Shown here: positions 30,699 through 38,980 of the stretch, piece by piece
Layout: each line of letters begins with the position of its first letter
How positions within the stretch are numbered: the stretch's first letter is position 1
NCBI GenBank assembly: GCA_900316675.1
Contig: ONDR01000019.1
Coordinates: 1-39,138, forward strand
Direction of reading: 5' to 3'
Source: an uncultured Bacteroidales bacterium
Lineage (GTDB): Bacteria > Bacteroidota > Bacteroidia > Bacteroidales > UBA932
DNA length: 39,138 bases
The notes under the pieces: generated by a model
The model's database searches: none
The model's input: the letters and a program-made list of their open reading frames with translations, nothing else
What the model was told of the DNA's origin: nothing
Translations under genes and position numbers: made by a program

Positions 30699-33600
30699 GA
30701 AACCTTCCGGAAGGCAGTAACACGTGCCCGTCGCCGAAGGTAGCCTTGGGAAGCTGCTACAATCTGAGTCCGAAAGGGTTGCAAAGATAGTACAAATTTT
30801 TTATTCTCCAAAGCAGCAGCCAAAGGCTCCGCAGTTTTTGCCTCTTCCGGCTGCGCCGGCTTAATCAGCAAGGAATCTCTGACAAGGGAGTCTCGTACCA
30901 GAGAATCCCTCAGCTCCAGGGAATCATTGGCCACAACCATTGAATCCATCTGCTTCAGCTGCCATGAACTCAAGGTATCGGCAGTCTCTACTTCGGCACC
31001 CGAAACAGCCACGGCAGAATAATCCGCAGACTTGATGCCGGACATCTCAGATCGGTTCTCTTCAAGCGCAAGAGCCACACCCTTATCGAAAATGGACCTT
31101 ATGGATGTAAGCAGATTCCTGCGAGCCGTATCAAGCTGTCTTGTATATACAGGAGTGTCGATCTTCTTGTACTTGGCACCGCCGAAGCGAAGCTTCCACT
31201 TGTCAAAATTACCCTTTATGTTAATGCCGAACTTCCAAGGAATCGGGGACTTGAGCACACTCAGATGGTATTGGAACGAGCCGTCAAAATTCTGCAGGCC
31301 GCCCAGGGCCAGCTTATACCTGTCCACCGTAAGGTTGAACGGGAATATCTCCATCTGGTTATCCCCTATTATGCCGCGTACGGACATTTCGTCAATGGCG
31401 CCGGTCTTCTTGTTCTTAAACAGTAACAACTTGGTAATCTTGCGGATAGCCTTATTCTGCTCAATTGTCAAATTATGTCCGTTGATCTCCATAAGACCGT
31501 TGATGGTCTCCGGAATAAAGTTCATGTTTGTATCCAGGGCCGATGTGGCTGCGAACTCGCAGTCCAGTTCGCCCCTGAATGTTTTAAGCAGCGGCAACAA
31601 AGTATCTACCTGAGGGATCATGGTAATAACCTTGTCCGCAGTAATCTCGTTCAGGTTAAGGTCAAAGCCGACGCTCAGATCCTGACGGCTTCGCGAAGCA
31701 TAGAAGCCCTCCAGCGATATCTTGCCCATGTTTGAAGTAGCGGTTGTACCGGAAAGCTGCAAACACCTGTCCTTCATCAAGATCTTAGATTTGAAGGAAT
31801 CTATGATCAACGATGAATACTTGATAGTATCGCCGGTCACGGCGATGCTTACGTTAAGGTTTGCAGGCACCACAATGAACGGAACATGAGCCGCACTGTC
31901 ATCCAATTCCATGGTAACCACAGTGCTCTCTGAAAGCTCGTTTTCTGAAACCACGTTGTCCTGAGACTCATCGTACCTCTGACCGGCATCGATGGCCGCA
32001 ATTAACTCATTGGCATGCAAGTATTTAGAATGGACGTTCAAGTCTATCGTAACCTTACCGCGGCCGAGCAGTGCGCGACGCAGTCCGGTTATAGAAACAT
32101 TGGCAGCGACATCTGACTTGCCGCTCTTTACGCCCACGCTGTCTATCTTGACCTCATTGTTGTTGAAGCTGCCCTGAAGGCCGGACAGGCGAGTCCTAAG
32201 CGGGAATGAAGGCGTAGAAGCAAAACCGCGCTCAACATTAACAAAACCGTTAATCTCCCACTCCCTGAAGTACTTAGCCAGGGACTCATCCAAACGCAGA
32301 CTGATATCCTGGCTACGGAAGGCCTTGTCTTCCTGCTCGTACATTGCGGCTTCGCGGCTGTAACCTCGGCTTCGACGGTCTCCGTACTTCTGACGCAGCA
32401 TCTTGCGGAACAGGGAATCCCTGGGCACACCGGGCCAGATTTTCTGCAGCGAATCCAGCATCTTTTCCCGGCGGCTGCGCATCTGCGACGCAAAGCGGCG
32501 CTTGCCATTGGTGGAAAGCTGAGCTTTACGCAGACCCACGGCCTGACGGCCCTGGCGCAGGAACAGCCCCTCGTTATCGGAAGAAATGGCCACATAGCCG
32601 GTCTTTCCGCCCTCGGTCACTTCCTTCTTTATACTTATATAGTTACGGCTGTTACGCAAAGCTACAAACAGGGAATCCTCGCCAATCATTGACAGACGGT
32701 TGGCATGAACAGAGGCATCGACATCGCTGATAGCCACATCCATAGACTTGCCCCTTATCTTCATGACCGGGCCCATAGCGGCATAGACACTGTCTATCTG
32801 GCCCTCGACCATGAGCATCATCTGGTTAATGTCTCCCCTCTTGCGAGGCTTCTTGGTAAGCTGGACATCCATCTTGCCAAGATATGCAAACATTGTACTG
32901 TCCTTAATGGTGATGCCGTCAGACACAAGATAGCCTTCCAGATTGGCTCCGGCAAAGTTTCCGGGACCGAATTCAGACAAACGGGCGCTACCCTTCAGTT
33001 TGGCATCCACCCTACCCTGAGCCGTCATTCCGTCAGGCAGGAAAGTATTCAGTTTTTCCAGGACAGCAGAGGCCGATGCGTCCATAGTCAGCAGCGGATC
33101 CGCTCCGGTAAGGTTCTTTGCCGTTCCCTTGCCGTCCAACTTGATTCCGGCAAAAGCCACGGACAGTTTGCCGGCATTGGCAGTAACTACGCCTTTCTTA
33201 TCTGCAGTGAATTCTATATCTGCGGCGATGCGTCCGGCTTCAGGCACATTCGCATGCGAAATTTTTGATTCCGGGATCAGCAGATGTCCGGTAAGTTGCG
33301 GCAGTCGCATGGGGTCGAAGGCCATGACGCCGTTACACTCTACATCGAACGACACATTTGCGTCCGATTTAAGTTTCCCCGCCTCCGGACCGATCAGCGG
33401 TGCAAAATCCTTAAGCAGCTTCTGCACGTTACATGTATCTACAGACGCCTTTGCGCGTATGCCAAGGCTGTCTCCCATAAACTCCAGATCACTCTCGCCC
33501 TTAAGCGACAGCGACGCCAGCTTCAGGCGTAAGTGCTTGATACTTATTTTGTCAGGAGTATAGTCCGGGAACTTCAAAAGGGTTTCCAACTTTATTGGAA

Positions 33601-34456
33601 GCATCATCCTGCCGCTGCCACCCATTGCCAGGAAGGTTCCGCCCTCAGCTGTAATATGATGGTAGCCATGACGCCTGTCGATGTCAAGATGCTTGAAGCC
33701 GGCAGATACCGTATCGGTTGCCGTTCTACCGCTGACGAAGGTGCTGTCAATATCTACAAACAGCTTCGCATGCAGCGGCTTTCTAAGTGCGATTGTTCCG
33801 TCGATGTCTATATTGCGGCTTCCAAGCGCGCCAAAAAGCGTATCCGCCGTATTGGTATATACCGCCATTGTCCGGCCCTTCAGGCCGATATGATGCAGGA
33901 CGACGTCCGCAGGCTCGCCTTCTTCCTCTACCGCAGTGCTGTCTGCAGCGCTATTCATAAACTTGAATACGTTCAGGTTGGACTGCGTACTGTCGAACTG
34001 ACGGACAAACACACGGCTGTCCTTCATTACGGCCTCGCTTATAGAAACCGTCCCTTTTATCAGCGCTATGTAAGAAACTGATACAGAAATATTTGAAAAG
34101 CTGGCAAGAGTATCGCTCACCTCTCCCCTGCCGGCCTTCGCCAGGCGGTTCTGAACACCCGGCAGACTGTCGTAGGCTGCCCATTTTTCATGCGGATAGG
34201 TAATGGTCAGGCTATCAATCTCTACCCTAAGATTAGGGAAGCTTTTTATTGCCGATGCCCTGATGTGCGCAAACTTTACATCCGCGCCCTCAATAACCTC
34301 GGGCAGGTATTTTTCCGCCGCAGCGCGCAGGAAATTTTCTGTGAGCATAAGCTGCAGCACTACCAGCAGGACTACCCAAAGCACTACGATGCATATACCC
34401 AGCACCTTCAGTACCTTGAGCGCCTTTTTCAATATTTTCTTGTAGTCAACGTCCAT
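30686..34456 (-). CDS. AsmA-like membrane-anchored protein
   Basis: 1256 residues from the ATG at 34456; the longer frame to 34528 would overlap the preceding gene by 61 bases. One membrane helix at about 16-38, then a very long periplasmic region of beta-strand repeats (SIKHLRLKLASLSLKGESDLEFMG type). Its start resembles the AsmA N-domain, and a late LALGGLQNFDGSFQYHLSVLKSPIPWKFG resembles the AsmA C-terminal region. AsmA/TamB proteins act in envelope assembly or lipid transport. The last 40 residues (from ENKKF) turn basic and are read through the tRNA-Leu promoter and tRNA start, so the true end may be earlier. Confidence 0.85.
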   Translation of the reverse strand: MDVDYKKILKKALKVLKVLGICIVVLWVVLLVVLQLMLTENFLRAAAEKYLPEVIEGADVKFAHIRASAIKSFPNLRVEIDSLTITYPHEKWAAYDSLPGVQNRLAKAGRGEVSDTLASFSNISVSVSYIALIKGTVSISEAVMKDSRVFVRQFDSTQSNLNVFKFMNSAADSTAVEEEGEPADVVLHHIGLKGRTMAVYTNTADTLFGALGSRNIDIDGTIALRKPLHAKLFVDIDSTFVSGRTATDTVSAGFKHLDIDRRHGYHHITAEGGTFLAMGGSGRMMLPIKLETLLKFPDYTPDKISIKHLRLKLASLSLKGESDLEFMGDSLGIRAKASVDTCNVQKLLKDFAPLIGPEAGKLKSDANVSFDVECNGVMAFDPMRLPQLTGHLLIPESKISHANVPEAGRIAADIEFTADKKGVVTANAGKLSVAFAGIKLDGKGTAKNLTGADPLLTMDASASAVLEKLNTFLPDGMTAQGRVDAKLKGSARLSEFGPGNFAGANLEGYLVSDGITIKDSTMFAYLGKMDVQLTKKPRKRGDINQMMLMVEGQIDSVYAAMGPVMKIRGKSMDVAISDVDASVHANRLSMIGEDSLFVALRNSRNYISIKKEVTEGGKTGYVAISSDNEGLFLRQGRQAVGLRKAQLSTNGKRRFASQMRSRREKMLDSLQKIWPGVPRDSLFRKMLRQKYGDRRSRGYSREAAMYEQEDKAFRSQDISLRLDESLAKYFREWEINGFVNVERGFASTPSFPLRTRLSGLQGSFNNNEVKIDSVGVKSGKSDVAANVSITGLRRALLGRGKVTIDLNVHSKYLHANELIAAIDAGQRYDESQDNVVSENELSESTVVTMELDDSAAHVPFIVVPANLNVSIAVTGDTIKYSSLIIDSFKSKILMKDRCLQLSGTTATSNMGKISLEGFYASRSRQDLSVGFDLNLNEITADKVITMIPQVDTLLPLLKTFRGELDCEFAATSALDTNMNFIPETINGLMEINGHNLTIEQNKAIRKITKLLLFKNKKTGAIDEMSVRGIIGDNQMEIFPFNLTVDRYKLALGGLQNFDGSFQYHLSVLKSPIPWKFGINIKGNFDKWKLRFGGAKYKKIDTPVYTRQLDTARRNLLTSIRSIFDKGVALALEENRSEMSGIKSADYSAVAVSGAEVETADTLSSWQLKQMDSMVVANDSLELRDSLVRDSLVRDSLLIKPAQPEEAKTAEPLAAALENKKFVLSLQPFRTQIVAASQGYLRRRARVTAFRKVSRVC
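30782..30812 (-). promoter_or_regulatory. Promoter of tRNA-Leu inside the AsmA-like gene (TTTG-N19-TATCTTTG)
   Basis: Minus strand: TTTG 30809-30812, 19 bases, TATCTTTG 30782-30789. Exact consensus, within the last 40 codons of the upstream frame and about 84 bases before the tRNA. Confidence 0.82.
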
Positions 34457-34467
34457 AAGTCCGCTGT

Positions 34468-35535
34468 TTATTTCATTCTTAACGGCTGGTCTTCGTAGAG
34501 GCAGAAGCGTTTTGCCTTGCGAATCCACTTCTGTTCCTCAAGCTTAACGTGTTCGCGCAAGTCTGTAAAAGAGATTTCCCCGGTAATGAATGAGGCCATT
34601 ACGGGGTCTGAAAGCTTCTTGTAGAATTCCGGATAAACCTCGAACTGAGAATACCTTTCGCTGAAGAAGCGAACAAGCTGAAGGGTATGAAGCAGGGAAT
34701 GGTATTCGTAGCCCGGAACCAGCATGATCTGGTAGCCGTAGCAACGCTCTCCCTGATAGCGGCCGGCAGCGGGAGTGAAGGAACAGGTACGCATCAGCAC
34801 GCCCTCCGGCATGGGAATCTTGTCCATGACGGGCTTGATGAACGGCGCACCGAAGTATTCGTACGGACGCGATGTTCCGATACCGGGCGTAATTGATGTG
34901 TTGTTCCACAAACCGCCGCCGCTGTACATCAGGGACGTGAACATTCCCGGGATGTCAGATGCCGGGGCGATGGTCCAGGGCAGAAGCTGCCTGGTGGCGT
35001 CGCTGGCATGGGCGGATATGACATGGAGCGGAAAGGCCGCACCAATCTCGTTGTAATAAAGCGTACAGAGCTCCCCTAGAGTAAGTCCGTGACGATGAGC
35101 CACTTTGGGCACGAAGTCCTCACGGTCGTCGGTAGGAATTGAGCCTTCCACAAAGCGGCCGGACGGGTTGAAGTGGTCCACCACGTACAAGGCCGGGGCA
35201 TCATCGCCCATAGTGGCCAATACCGACATCAGGCGAAAGACGTCCTTTGTATAGTTGAAGTAACGTGCTCCAACGTCCTGAATTTCAACCACAACGGCCG
35301 ACAGCCCAGCCAACTGGCCGGCACCGTCAAACTGAATGTGATTGGTGCCGGGTGTCAGCTCTGCGTCTCTGGGATTCATGACCAGGCCAAGGTTGCCGCG
35401 CTCTGCAAAGAGCTGATACATATACCTGTCGCGGTACGTATCCCAGCAGTTCTGGGTACAGAAGCATCCCACCTTGCCGTCAAGCAAGGCCTTGTCTGTC
35501 TGGTCTTCCAGCGGTGTGGTTCTAAAAGAGAACAT
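34468..35535 (-). CDS. DUF1343 protein, NamZ-like (exo-beta-N-acetylmuramidase family)
   Basis: 355 residues. Matches DUF1343 by VVVEIQDVGARYFNYT, VVDHFNPSGRFVEG and WNNTSITPGIGTSRPYEYFGAPFI. Characterised members (NamZ) remove N-acetylmuramic acid from the non-reducing end of peptidoglycan fragments. Most are secreted; this one has no signal peptide and is shorter at the N terminus, so it may act inside the cell on recycled wall fragments. The start overlaps the glmM stop as TAATG, tying it to amino-sugar metabolism. The KVGCFCTQNC opening is divergent from the usual nucleophile-side segment. Confidence 0.8.
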   Translation of the reverse strand: MFSFRTTPLEDQTDKALLDGKVGCFCTQNCWDTYRDRYMYQLFAERGNLGLVMNPRDAELTPGTNHIQFDGAGQLAGLSAVVVEIQDVGARYFNYTKDVFRLMSVLATMGDDAPALYVVDHFNPSGRFVEGSIPTDDREDFVPKVAHRHGLTLGELCTLYYNEIGAAFPLHVISAHASDATRQLLPWTIAPASDIPGMFTSLMYSGGGLWNNTSITPGIGTSRPYEYFGAPFIKPVMDKIPMPEGVLMRTCSFTPAAGRYQGERCYGYQIMLVPGYEYHSLLHTLQLVRFFSERYSQFEVYPEFYKKLSDPVMASFITGEISFTDLREHVKLEEQKWIRKAKRFCLYEDQPLRMK

Positions 35536-36953
35536 TACTTACCGTTAATAATATTCTGTGCTACCTTAATTACCTCATTACCAAGGGCTTCTGCGTCCTC
35601 CATAGTATTAGCCTCGGAGTAAATCCTGATGATAGGCTCTGTGTTGGATTTACGCAGGTGTACCCAGGTCTTGTTGGCCTCGAAGTTGATCTTTACGCCG
35701 TCGATATCATTGATATTTTCCTTTGCGTAGATAACTTTGAGCGCGTTCAGTATCTTCTCAATAAGAGCGCTGTCACTGAGCTGGATCTTATTCTTGGCGA
35801 TGAAGTACTGGGGATAGGTTTTCTTAAGCTCGCTGACCTTCATCTTCTTATGGGCCAGGTTGCTGAGGAACAGGGCTACGCCTACCATAGCATCGCGGCC
35901 GGCGTGGATGGCGGGATAGATGACTCCTCCGTTGCCTTCACCACCGATGAGGGCGTCAACCTTATGCATAAGGGTGGTTACGTTAACCTCTCCTACTGCG
36001 GATGCATAGTACTTGCCGCCGTGCTTTTCGGTCACGTCGCGCAGGGCGCGGGTGCTGGAAAGGTTGCTTACAGTTGCGATGGGTTTGCCTTCCTTCTCTG
36101 CGATTTCGCAAAGATAATCGGCCACTGAAACAAGGGTATATTCCTCTACGAAGGGTTTTCCATCCTCCTGAATGAAGGCCAGACGGTCTACATCAGGGTC
36201 TACGGAAACGCCAAGATCAGCTTTTTCCTTAACTACGGTCTCGCAAAGATCAACAAGGTTTGCGGGGAGCGGTTCGGGGTTGTGAGCGAAGTCTCCGGTA
36301 GGATTGCAGTTAAGACATATACATTTAACGCCCAGGCGCTTAAGCAAGCGGGGCATGATAATTCCGCCAACAGAATTCACAGCATCTACAACTACGGTAA
36401 ACTTAGCGGCCTTGATAGCCTCTACGTCCACTGCAGGCAGGGCCAGAACGGCATCCAGATGTTTGTCGGTGAAGTCTTCTTCCTCTATTGTGCCAAGGTT
36501 ATCCACCTCTGCGAAGTTGAAGTCTTCTTTCTCTGCAAGGTCAAGGACAGCCTGACCTTGAGCGGCGGTGAGGAATTCGCCTTTGTCGTTCAGGAGCTTG
36601 AGTGCATTCCACTGCTTGGGGTTGTGGCTTGCAGTTAGGATGATTCCACCGTCGGCATTTGCAAACAGAACAGCCATTTCAGTGGTGGGAGTAGATGCGA
36701 AGCCGCACTTCACCACATCAATTCCACAGCCGATGAGGGTTCCTACCACCAACTGTTCTACCATGCCGCCGGACATACGGGCATCTTTTCCTACTACGAT
36801 CTTATACTTTTCCCCGTTAGGCCTGGGCTTGCGCTGAGGCAGTGTAGCTGCGTAAGCGGCAGTGAACTTGACAACGTCAATAGGAGTGAGAGCGTTACCG
36901 GGCTCTCCACCGATGGTTCCGCGAATTCCGGAAATTGATTTGATGAGTGTCAT
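35535..36953 (-). CDS. glmM: Phosphoglucosamine mutase (phosphohexomutase family)
   Basis: 472 residues from the ATG at 36953; a TTG at 36959 is not needed. The phosphoserine is Ser109 in TASHNPKQWN. The metal loop is DPDVDR, the sugar loop is GEGNGGVIYP, and the phosphate site is RKSNTEPIIRIY. Bacteroidetes proteins of this kind are annotated GlmM (glucosamine-6-P to glucosamine-1-P, for UDP-GlcNAc); a phosphomannomutase activity cannot be ruled out. A textbook promoter lies 36 bases upstream. The downstream DUF1343 gene overlaps it as TAATG. Confidence 0.9.
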   Translation of the reverse strand: MTLIKSISGIRGTIGGEPGNALTPIDVVKFTAAYAATLPQRKPRPNGEKYKIVVGKDARMSGGMVEQLVVGTLIGCGIDVVKCGFASTPTTEMAVLFANADGGIILTASHNPKQWNALKLLNDKGEFLTAAQGQAVLDLAEKEDFNFAEVDNLGTIEEEDFTDKHLDAVLALPAVDVEAIKAAKFTVVVDAVNSVGGIIMPRLLKRLGVKCICLNCNPTGDFAHNPEPLPANLVDLCETVVKEKADLGVSVDPDVDRLAFIQEDGKPFVEEYTLVSVADYLCEIAEKEGKPIATVSNLSSTRALRDVTEKHGGKYYASAVGEVNVTTLMHKVDALIGGEGNGGVIYPAIHAGRDAMVGVALFLSNLAHKKMKVSELKKTYPQYFIAKNKIQLSDSALIEKILNALKVIYAKENINDIDGVKINFEANKTWVHLRKSNTEPIIRIYSEANTMEDAEALGNEVIKVAQNIINGK

Positions 36954-36989
36954 TTTCAAATAATATTAAAATGAGTAACAAATGATTTA

Positions 36990-37020
36990 CAAATTTATTG
37001 AAAAAATTTGGAGAGACAAA
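36990..37020 (-). promoter_or_regulatory. Promoter of glmM operon (TTTG-N19-TAAATTTG)
   Basis: Minus strand: TTTG 37017-37020, 19 bases, TAAATTTG 36990-36997. Its -33 end lies inside the divergent tRNA promoter. Confidence 0.85.
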
Positions 37021-37037
37021 AAAAATACCTATCTTTG
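37007..37037 (+). promoter_or_regulatory. Promoter of tRNA-Glu/tRNA-Pro (TTTG-N19-TATCTTTG)
   Basis: TTTG 37007-37010, 19 bases, TATCTTTG 37030-37037; 18 bases before tRNA-Glu. Confidence 0.87.
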
Positions 37038-37055
37038 CAATCCCAAATCAAAAAT

Positions 37056-37130
37056 GCTGGGTTCGTATAACGGTTAGTACTCGAGATTCTCAATCTCGCA
37101 ATAGGAGTTCGATTCTCCTACCCAGTACCA
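37056..37130 (+). tRNA. tRNA-Glu (anticodon CTC)
   Basis: Acceptor GCTGGGT/ACCCAGT (first pair G-U), anticodon stem CGAGA/TCTCG around TTCTCAA giving CTC, T-arm AGGAGTTCGATTCTCCT, CCA encoded at 37128-37130. Confidence 0.92.
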
Positions 37131-37166
37131 AAAAACATCGTCCGGCCGTGTCCGGGCGCTTTTAAT

Positions 37167-37239
37167 CTGGATGTGGCGCAGTTGGTAGCGCACCTGGTTA
37201 GGGACCAGGAGGTCGAAGGTTCAAGTCCTTTCATCCAGA
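37167..37239 (+). tRNA. tRNA-Pro (anticodon AGG)
   Basis: Acceptor CTGGATG/CATCCAG with the C1-G72 pair typical of bacterial proline tRNA, discriminator A73, D-stem GCGC/GCGC, anticodon stem CCTGG/CCAGG around TTAGGGA. This gives A34-G35-G36 and G37. G35, G36, G72 and A73 are the proline identity bases. CCA is not encoded. A34 is unusual in bacteria. Confidence 0.93.
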
Positions 37240-37274
37240 CTAAAAAAGGCCAGCAACTCGCTGGCCTTTTTTAG
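37240..37274. terminator. Strong bidirectional terminator after tRNA-Pro
   Basis: Perfect 15-bp stem including AAAAAAGGCCAGC/GCTGGCCTTTTTT, loop AACTC. The A- and T-tracts let it stop both the tRNA transcript and the convergent gene. Confidence 0.93.
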
Positions 37275-37284
37275 TCTATATCCG

Positions 37285-38427
37285 CTATCTAAAACAAATA
37301 CTTGTACTAACCATCAACTTGACCTTACACGGTTTCCCTTCATGAAAAGCAGGAGTCCAGCGTGGAGCCCTTAAGGCGGCCCTCACATACTCTAACATGA
37401 GCGATGTTAATTCATTACCACCTATCCGCTTATACCCTATTATTCTACCATCCTCTGATAATAAAAAAGCCACGGTTACTCTAGACTGCGTTTTATCAAC
37501 TCCCTCAAAATCCATGGAATTAATAACCCAGCGATTAAAGTCCATATCTGTCCCGCCATTGAAAAGAGGTTTATTATCACATAGCAGGTAATCGACAGCT
37601 TCTTTCCAATCCTTTTTTGACGCGCTTAATACAAAACCATCTGCCGGACCAACATCAAACTTGCAAGTAATTCGGTGCCAATTCTCAACTGCGCTCATCC
37701 ATTTGTAATGCTCACGCTCCCGGGTTAAACTCAGAGTCCCTTTTCTCTTATCCTCGGTAGAATAATACAACGTAAACAGATAATCACCGGGATGGAGTTT
37801 AACACCGAAGCTGCCGACATAAGCATCCGTCTTTTTTCCAGGCGCCAAAGGAGGCCTGTCCACAAACGTGGTACATATCGATCCGCAGCGCAGTCTGTCG
37901 GATTCTCCGTTCTTTAATGAAGAGAAATAGCCCCAAAAGTATCCTGAAAGCCATTCTCCATAAAGAGTATCACGACTCTCGTTAGACAAAGAGAATACAG
38001 GGCCCAAACCATTGGTCCTTGATTCATAGCAGAAATACTTCAATTTAACGTAAGGAGATGGATTGGAATACTTAGTAATTAGAAAATGTCCTTCGGACGG
38101 TTCAAGACCGATGGTTGCATTCACCAAGTATTCTTCTCCTGTCAAATCAAAGAAGCGTTCCAAAGACTCACAGCCGATTGACTCCCCTTCGACAAAAACA
38201 GATAAACGATATTTTCCAAGCCGCTTCAGAGGATAACTGATGCATGTGTCTTGGACGCTGCTTTCAAGAAGAATGGTAGTCGAGCCATCCGGTTGGCTAA
38301 GCTTCAATACGTTTCTAATAGGAGAGAAACCTTTCTCTAAAGAAAAATCAAGCTTAAGGTTGCACTGCCCATACAGCGAACCTATATGGATTAATGCTAT
38401 GATGATAGTGAAGAAAATTCTTTTCAT
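37285..38427 (-). CDS. Secreted protein with TonB C-terminal-like domain
   Basis: 380 residues from the ATG at 38427 (MKRIFFTIIIALIHIGSLYGQ, signal peptide about 1-21). A middle part of beta character, with several Cys, is unrecognised. The last 75 residues (VTVAFLLSEDGRIIGYKRIGG, LEYVRAALRAPRWTPAFHEGKPCKV) match the TonB C-terminal fold used in many Bacteroidetes proteins that are not true energy transducers. There is no membrane anchor, so a periplasmic role is expected. Codon use is visibly more A/T-rich than its neighbours. The longer frame to 38493 passes through the promoter and is rejected. Confidence 0.75.
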   Translation of the reverse strand: MKRIFFTIIIALIHIGSLYGQCNLKLDFSLEKGFSPIRNVLKLSQPDGSTTILLESSVQDTCISYPLKRLGKYRLSVFVEGESIGCESLERFFDLTGEEYLVNATIGLEPSEGHFLITKYSNPSPYVKLKYFCYESRTNGLGPVFSLSNESRDTLYGEWLSGYFWGYFSSLKNGESDRLRCGSICTTFVDRPPLAPGKKTDAYVGSFGVKLHPGDYLFTLYYSTEDKRKGTLSLTREREHYKWMSAVENWHRITCKFDVGPADGFVLSASKKDWKEAVDYLLCDNKPLFNGGTDMDFNRWVINSMDFEGVDKTQSRVTVAFLLSEDGRIIGYKRIGGNELTSLMLEYVRAALRAPRWTPAFHEGKPCKVKLMVSTSICFR

Positions 38428-38430
38428 ATA

Positions 38431-38460
38431 CAAATATAATAATTCTTCCGGATAAATCAA
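38431..38460 (-). promoter_or_regulatory. Promoter of the TonB_C-like gene (TTG-N19-TATATTTG), leaderless
   Basis: Minus strand: TTG 38458-38460, 19 bases, TATATTTG 38431-38438, then only three bases to the ATG. Confidence 0.75.
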
Positions 38461-38591
38461 CAGAACAATCATTACCCCTATGCTCTCCCTCATGAATCAA
38501 CTTGCATACATCCATTTTAGTTCCCTTTTTTGGTAAACTTTTTCAGGACGACACACGCTACTTCCACACCAACAACGTGGTGCAGCTTGCA

Positions 38592-38658
38592 CTACTTCCA
38601 CACCCTACTTTGCAACTATCTGGGAATCAGGGGCTTAGAAAACGCCCCGTGGAAGTAG
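38592..38658. repeat. Degenerate copy of the CTACTTCCAC-bounded module
   Basis: 67 bases from CTACTTCCAC (38592-38601) to GTGGAAGTAG (38649-38658), with internal TTTGCAAC and CTGGGAATCAG resembling the TTTGCAAC/CTGATAAT core of the better copies. Confidence 0.6.
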
Positions 38659-38685
38659 CGACAAAATTTTCCAGCTACTTCCACG
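38648..38685. repeat. 12-bp inverted repeat between modules
   Basis: CGTGGAAGTAGC (38648-38659) and GCTACTTCCACG (38674-38685), 14-base loop. Perfect stem. Confidence 0.8.
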
Positions 38686-38761
38686 CCTCGATTTTTCCGC
38701 CAGTGTAACATGCTGATAATTAAGCTATTACAAAGGCGTGTTTTTGGGGGCGTGGAAGTAG
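38675..38761. mobile_element. MITE-like 87-base module with 13-bp terminal inverted repeats
   Basis: CTACTTCCACGCC at the left end and its exact complement GGCGTGGAAGTAG at the right end; no coding capacity. The inside carries a CTGATAATTAAG segment and CAAAGGCG. No target-site duplication could be assigned. It may instead be a REP-like palindromic element. Confidence 0.55.
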
Positions 38762-38866
38762 TAAAGGCTGGAGTGGTCGATTTTTCCGCCTTTGCAACAC
38801 GCTGATAATTAAGTTATTACAAAGGCGTGTTTTTGGGGGCGTGGAAGTAGTAAAGGCTGGAGTGGT
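38689..38866 (+). repeat. 89-base tandem direct repeat, two copies
   Basis: Copies at 38689-38777 and 38778-38866 differ at only a few positions (for example AGTGTAACAT against TTTGCAACAC). The second copy has an inner CGCCTTTG/CAAAGGCG inverted repeat (38787-38794, 38820-38827). Confidence 0.88.
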
Positions 38867-38938
38867 CCAAAGGAGTCAAACATCCCTAGAACAGCAGGAG
38901 AGCATCAGGAGAGAATCCGAGGAATGCTGTTGGCGATG

Positions 38939-38980
38939 TCGTCCTCAAAAACGAGCTCTGGATGCGGTTTTTGAGGACGA
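38939..38980. repeat. 14-bp perfect inverted repeat
   Basis: TCGTCCTCAAAAAC (38939-38952) and GTTTTTGAGGACGA (38967-38980), 14-base loop. Outer AATGCT/AGCATT (38923-38928, 38981-38986) could extend the structure. No T-tract, so not a simple terminator. Confidence 0.75.

Noticed and set aside
34457..34528. Longer N terminus of the AsmA-like protein
   Set aside because: It would overlap the DUF1343 gene by 61 bases, and the membrane-anchor start at 34456 fits the family.
36954..36959. TTG start for glmM
   Set aside because: The ATG at 36953 gives the normal N terminus two codons later.
38689..38866. Possible CRISPR or attC array
   Set aside because: Only two near-identical 89-base tandem units without regular unique spacers, and no cas or integrase gene nearby.
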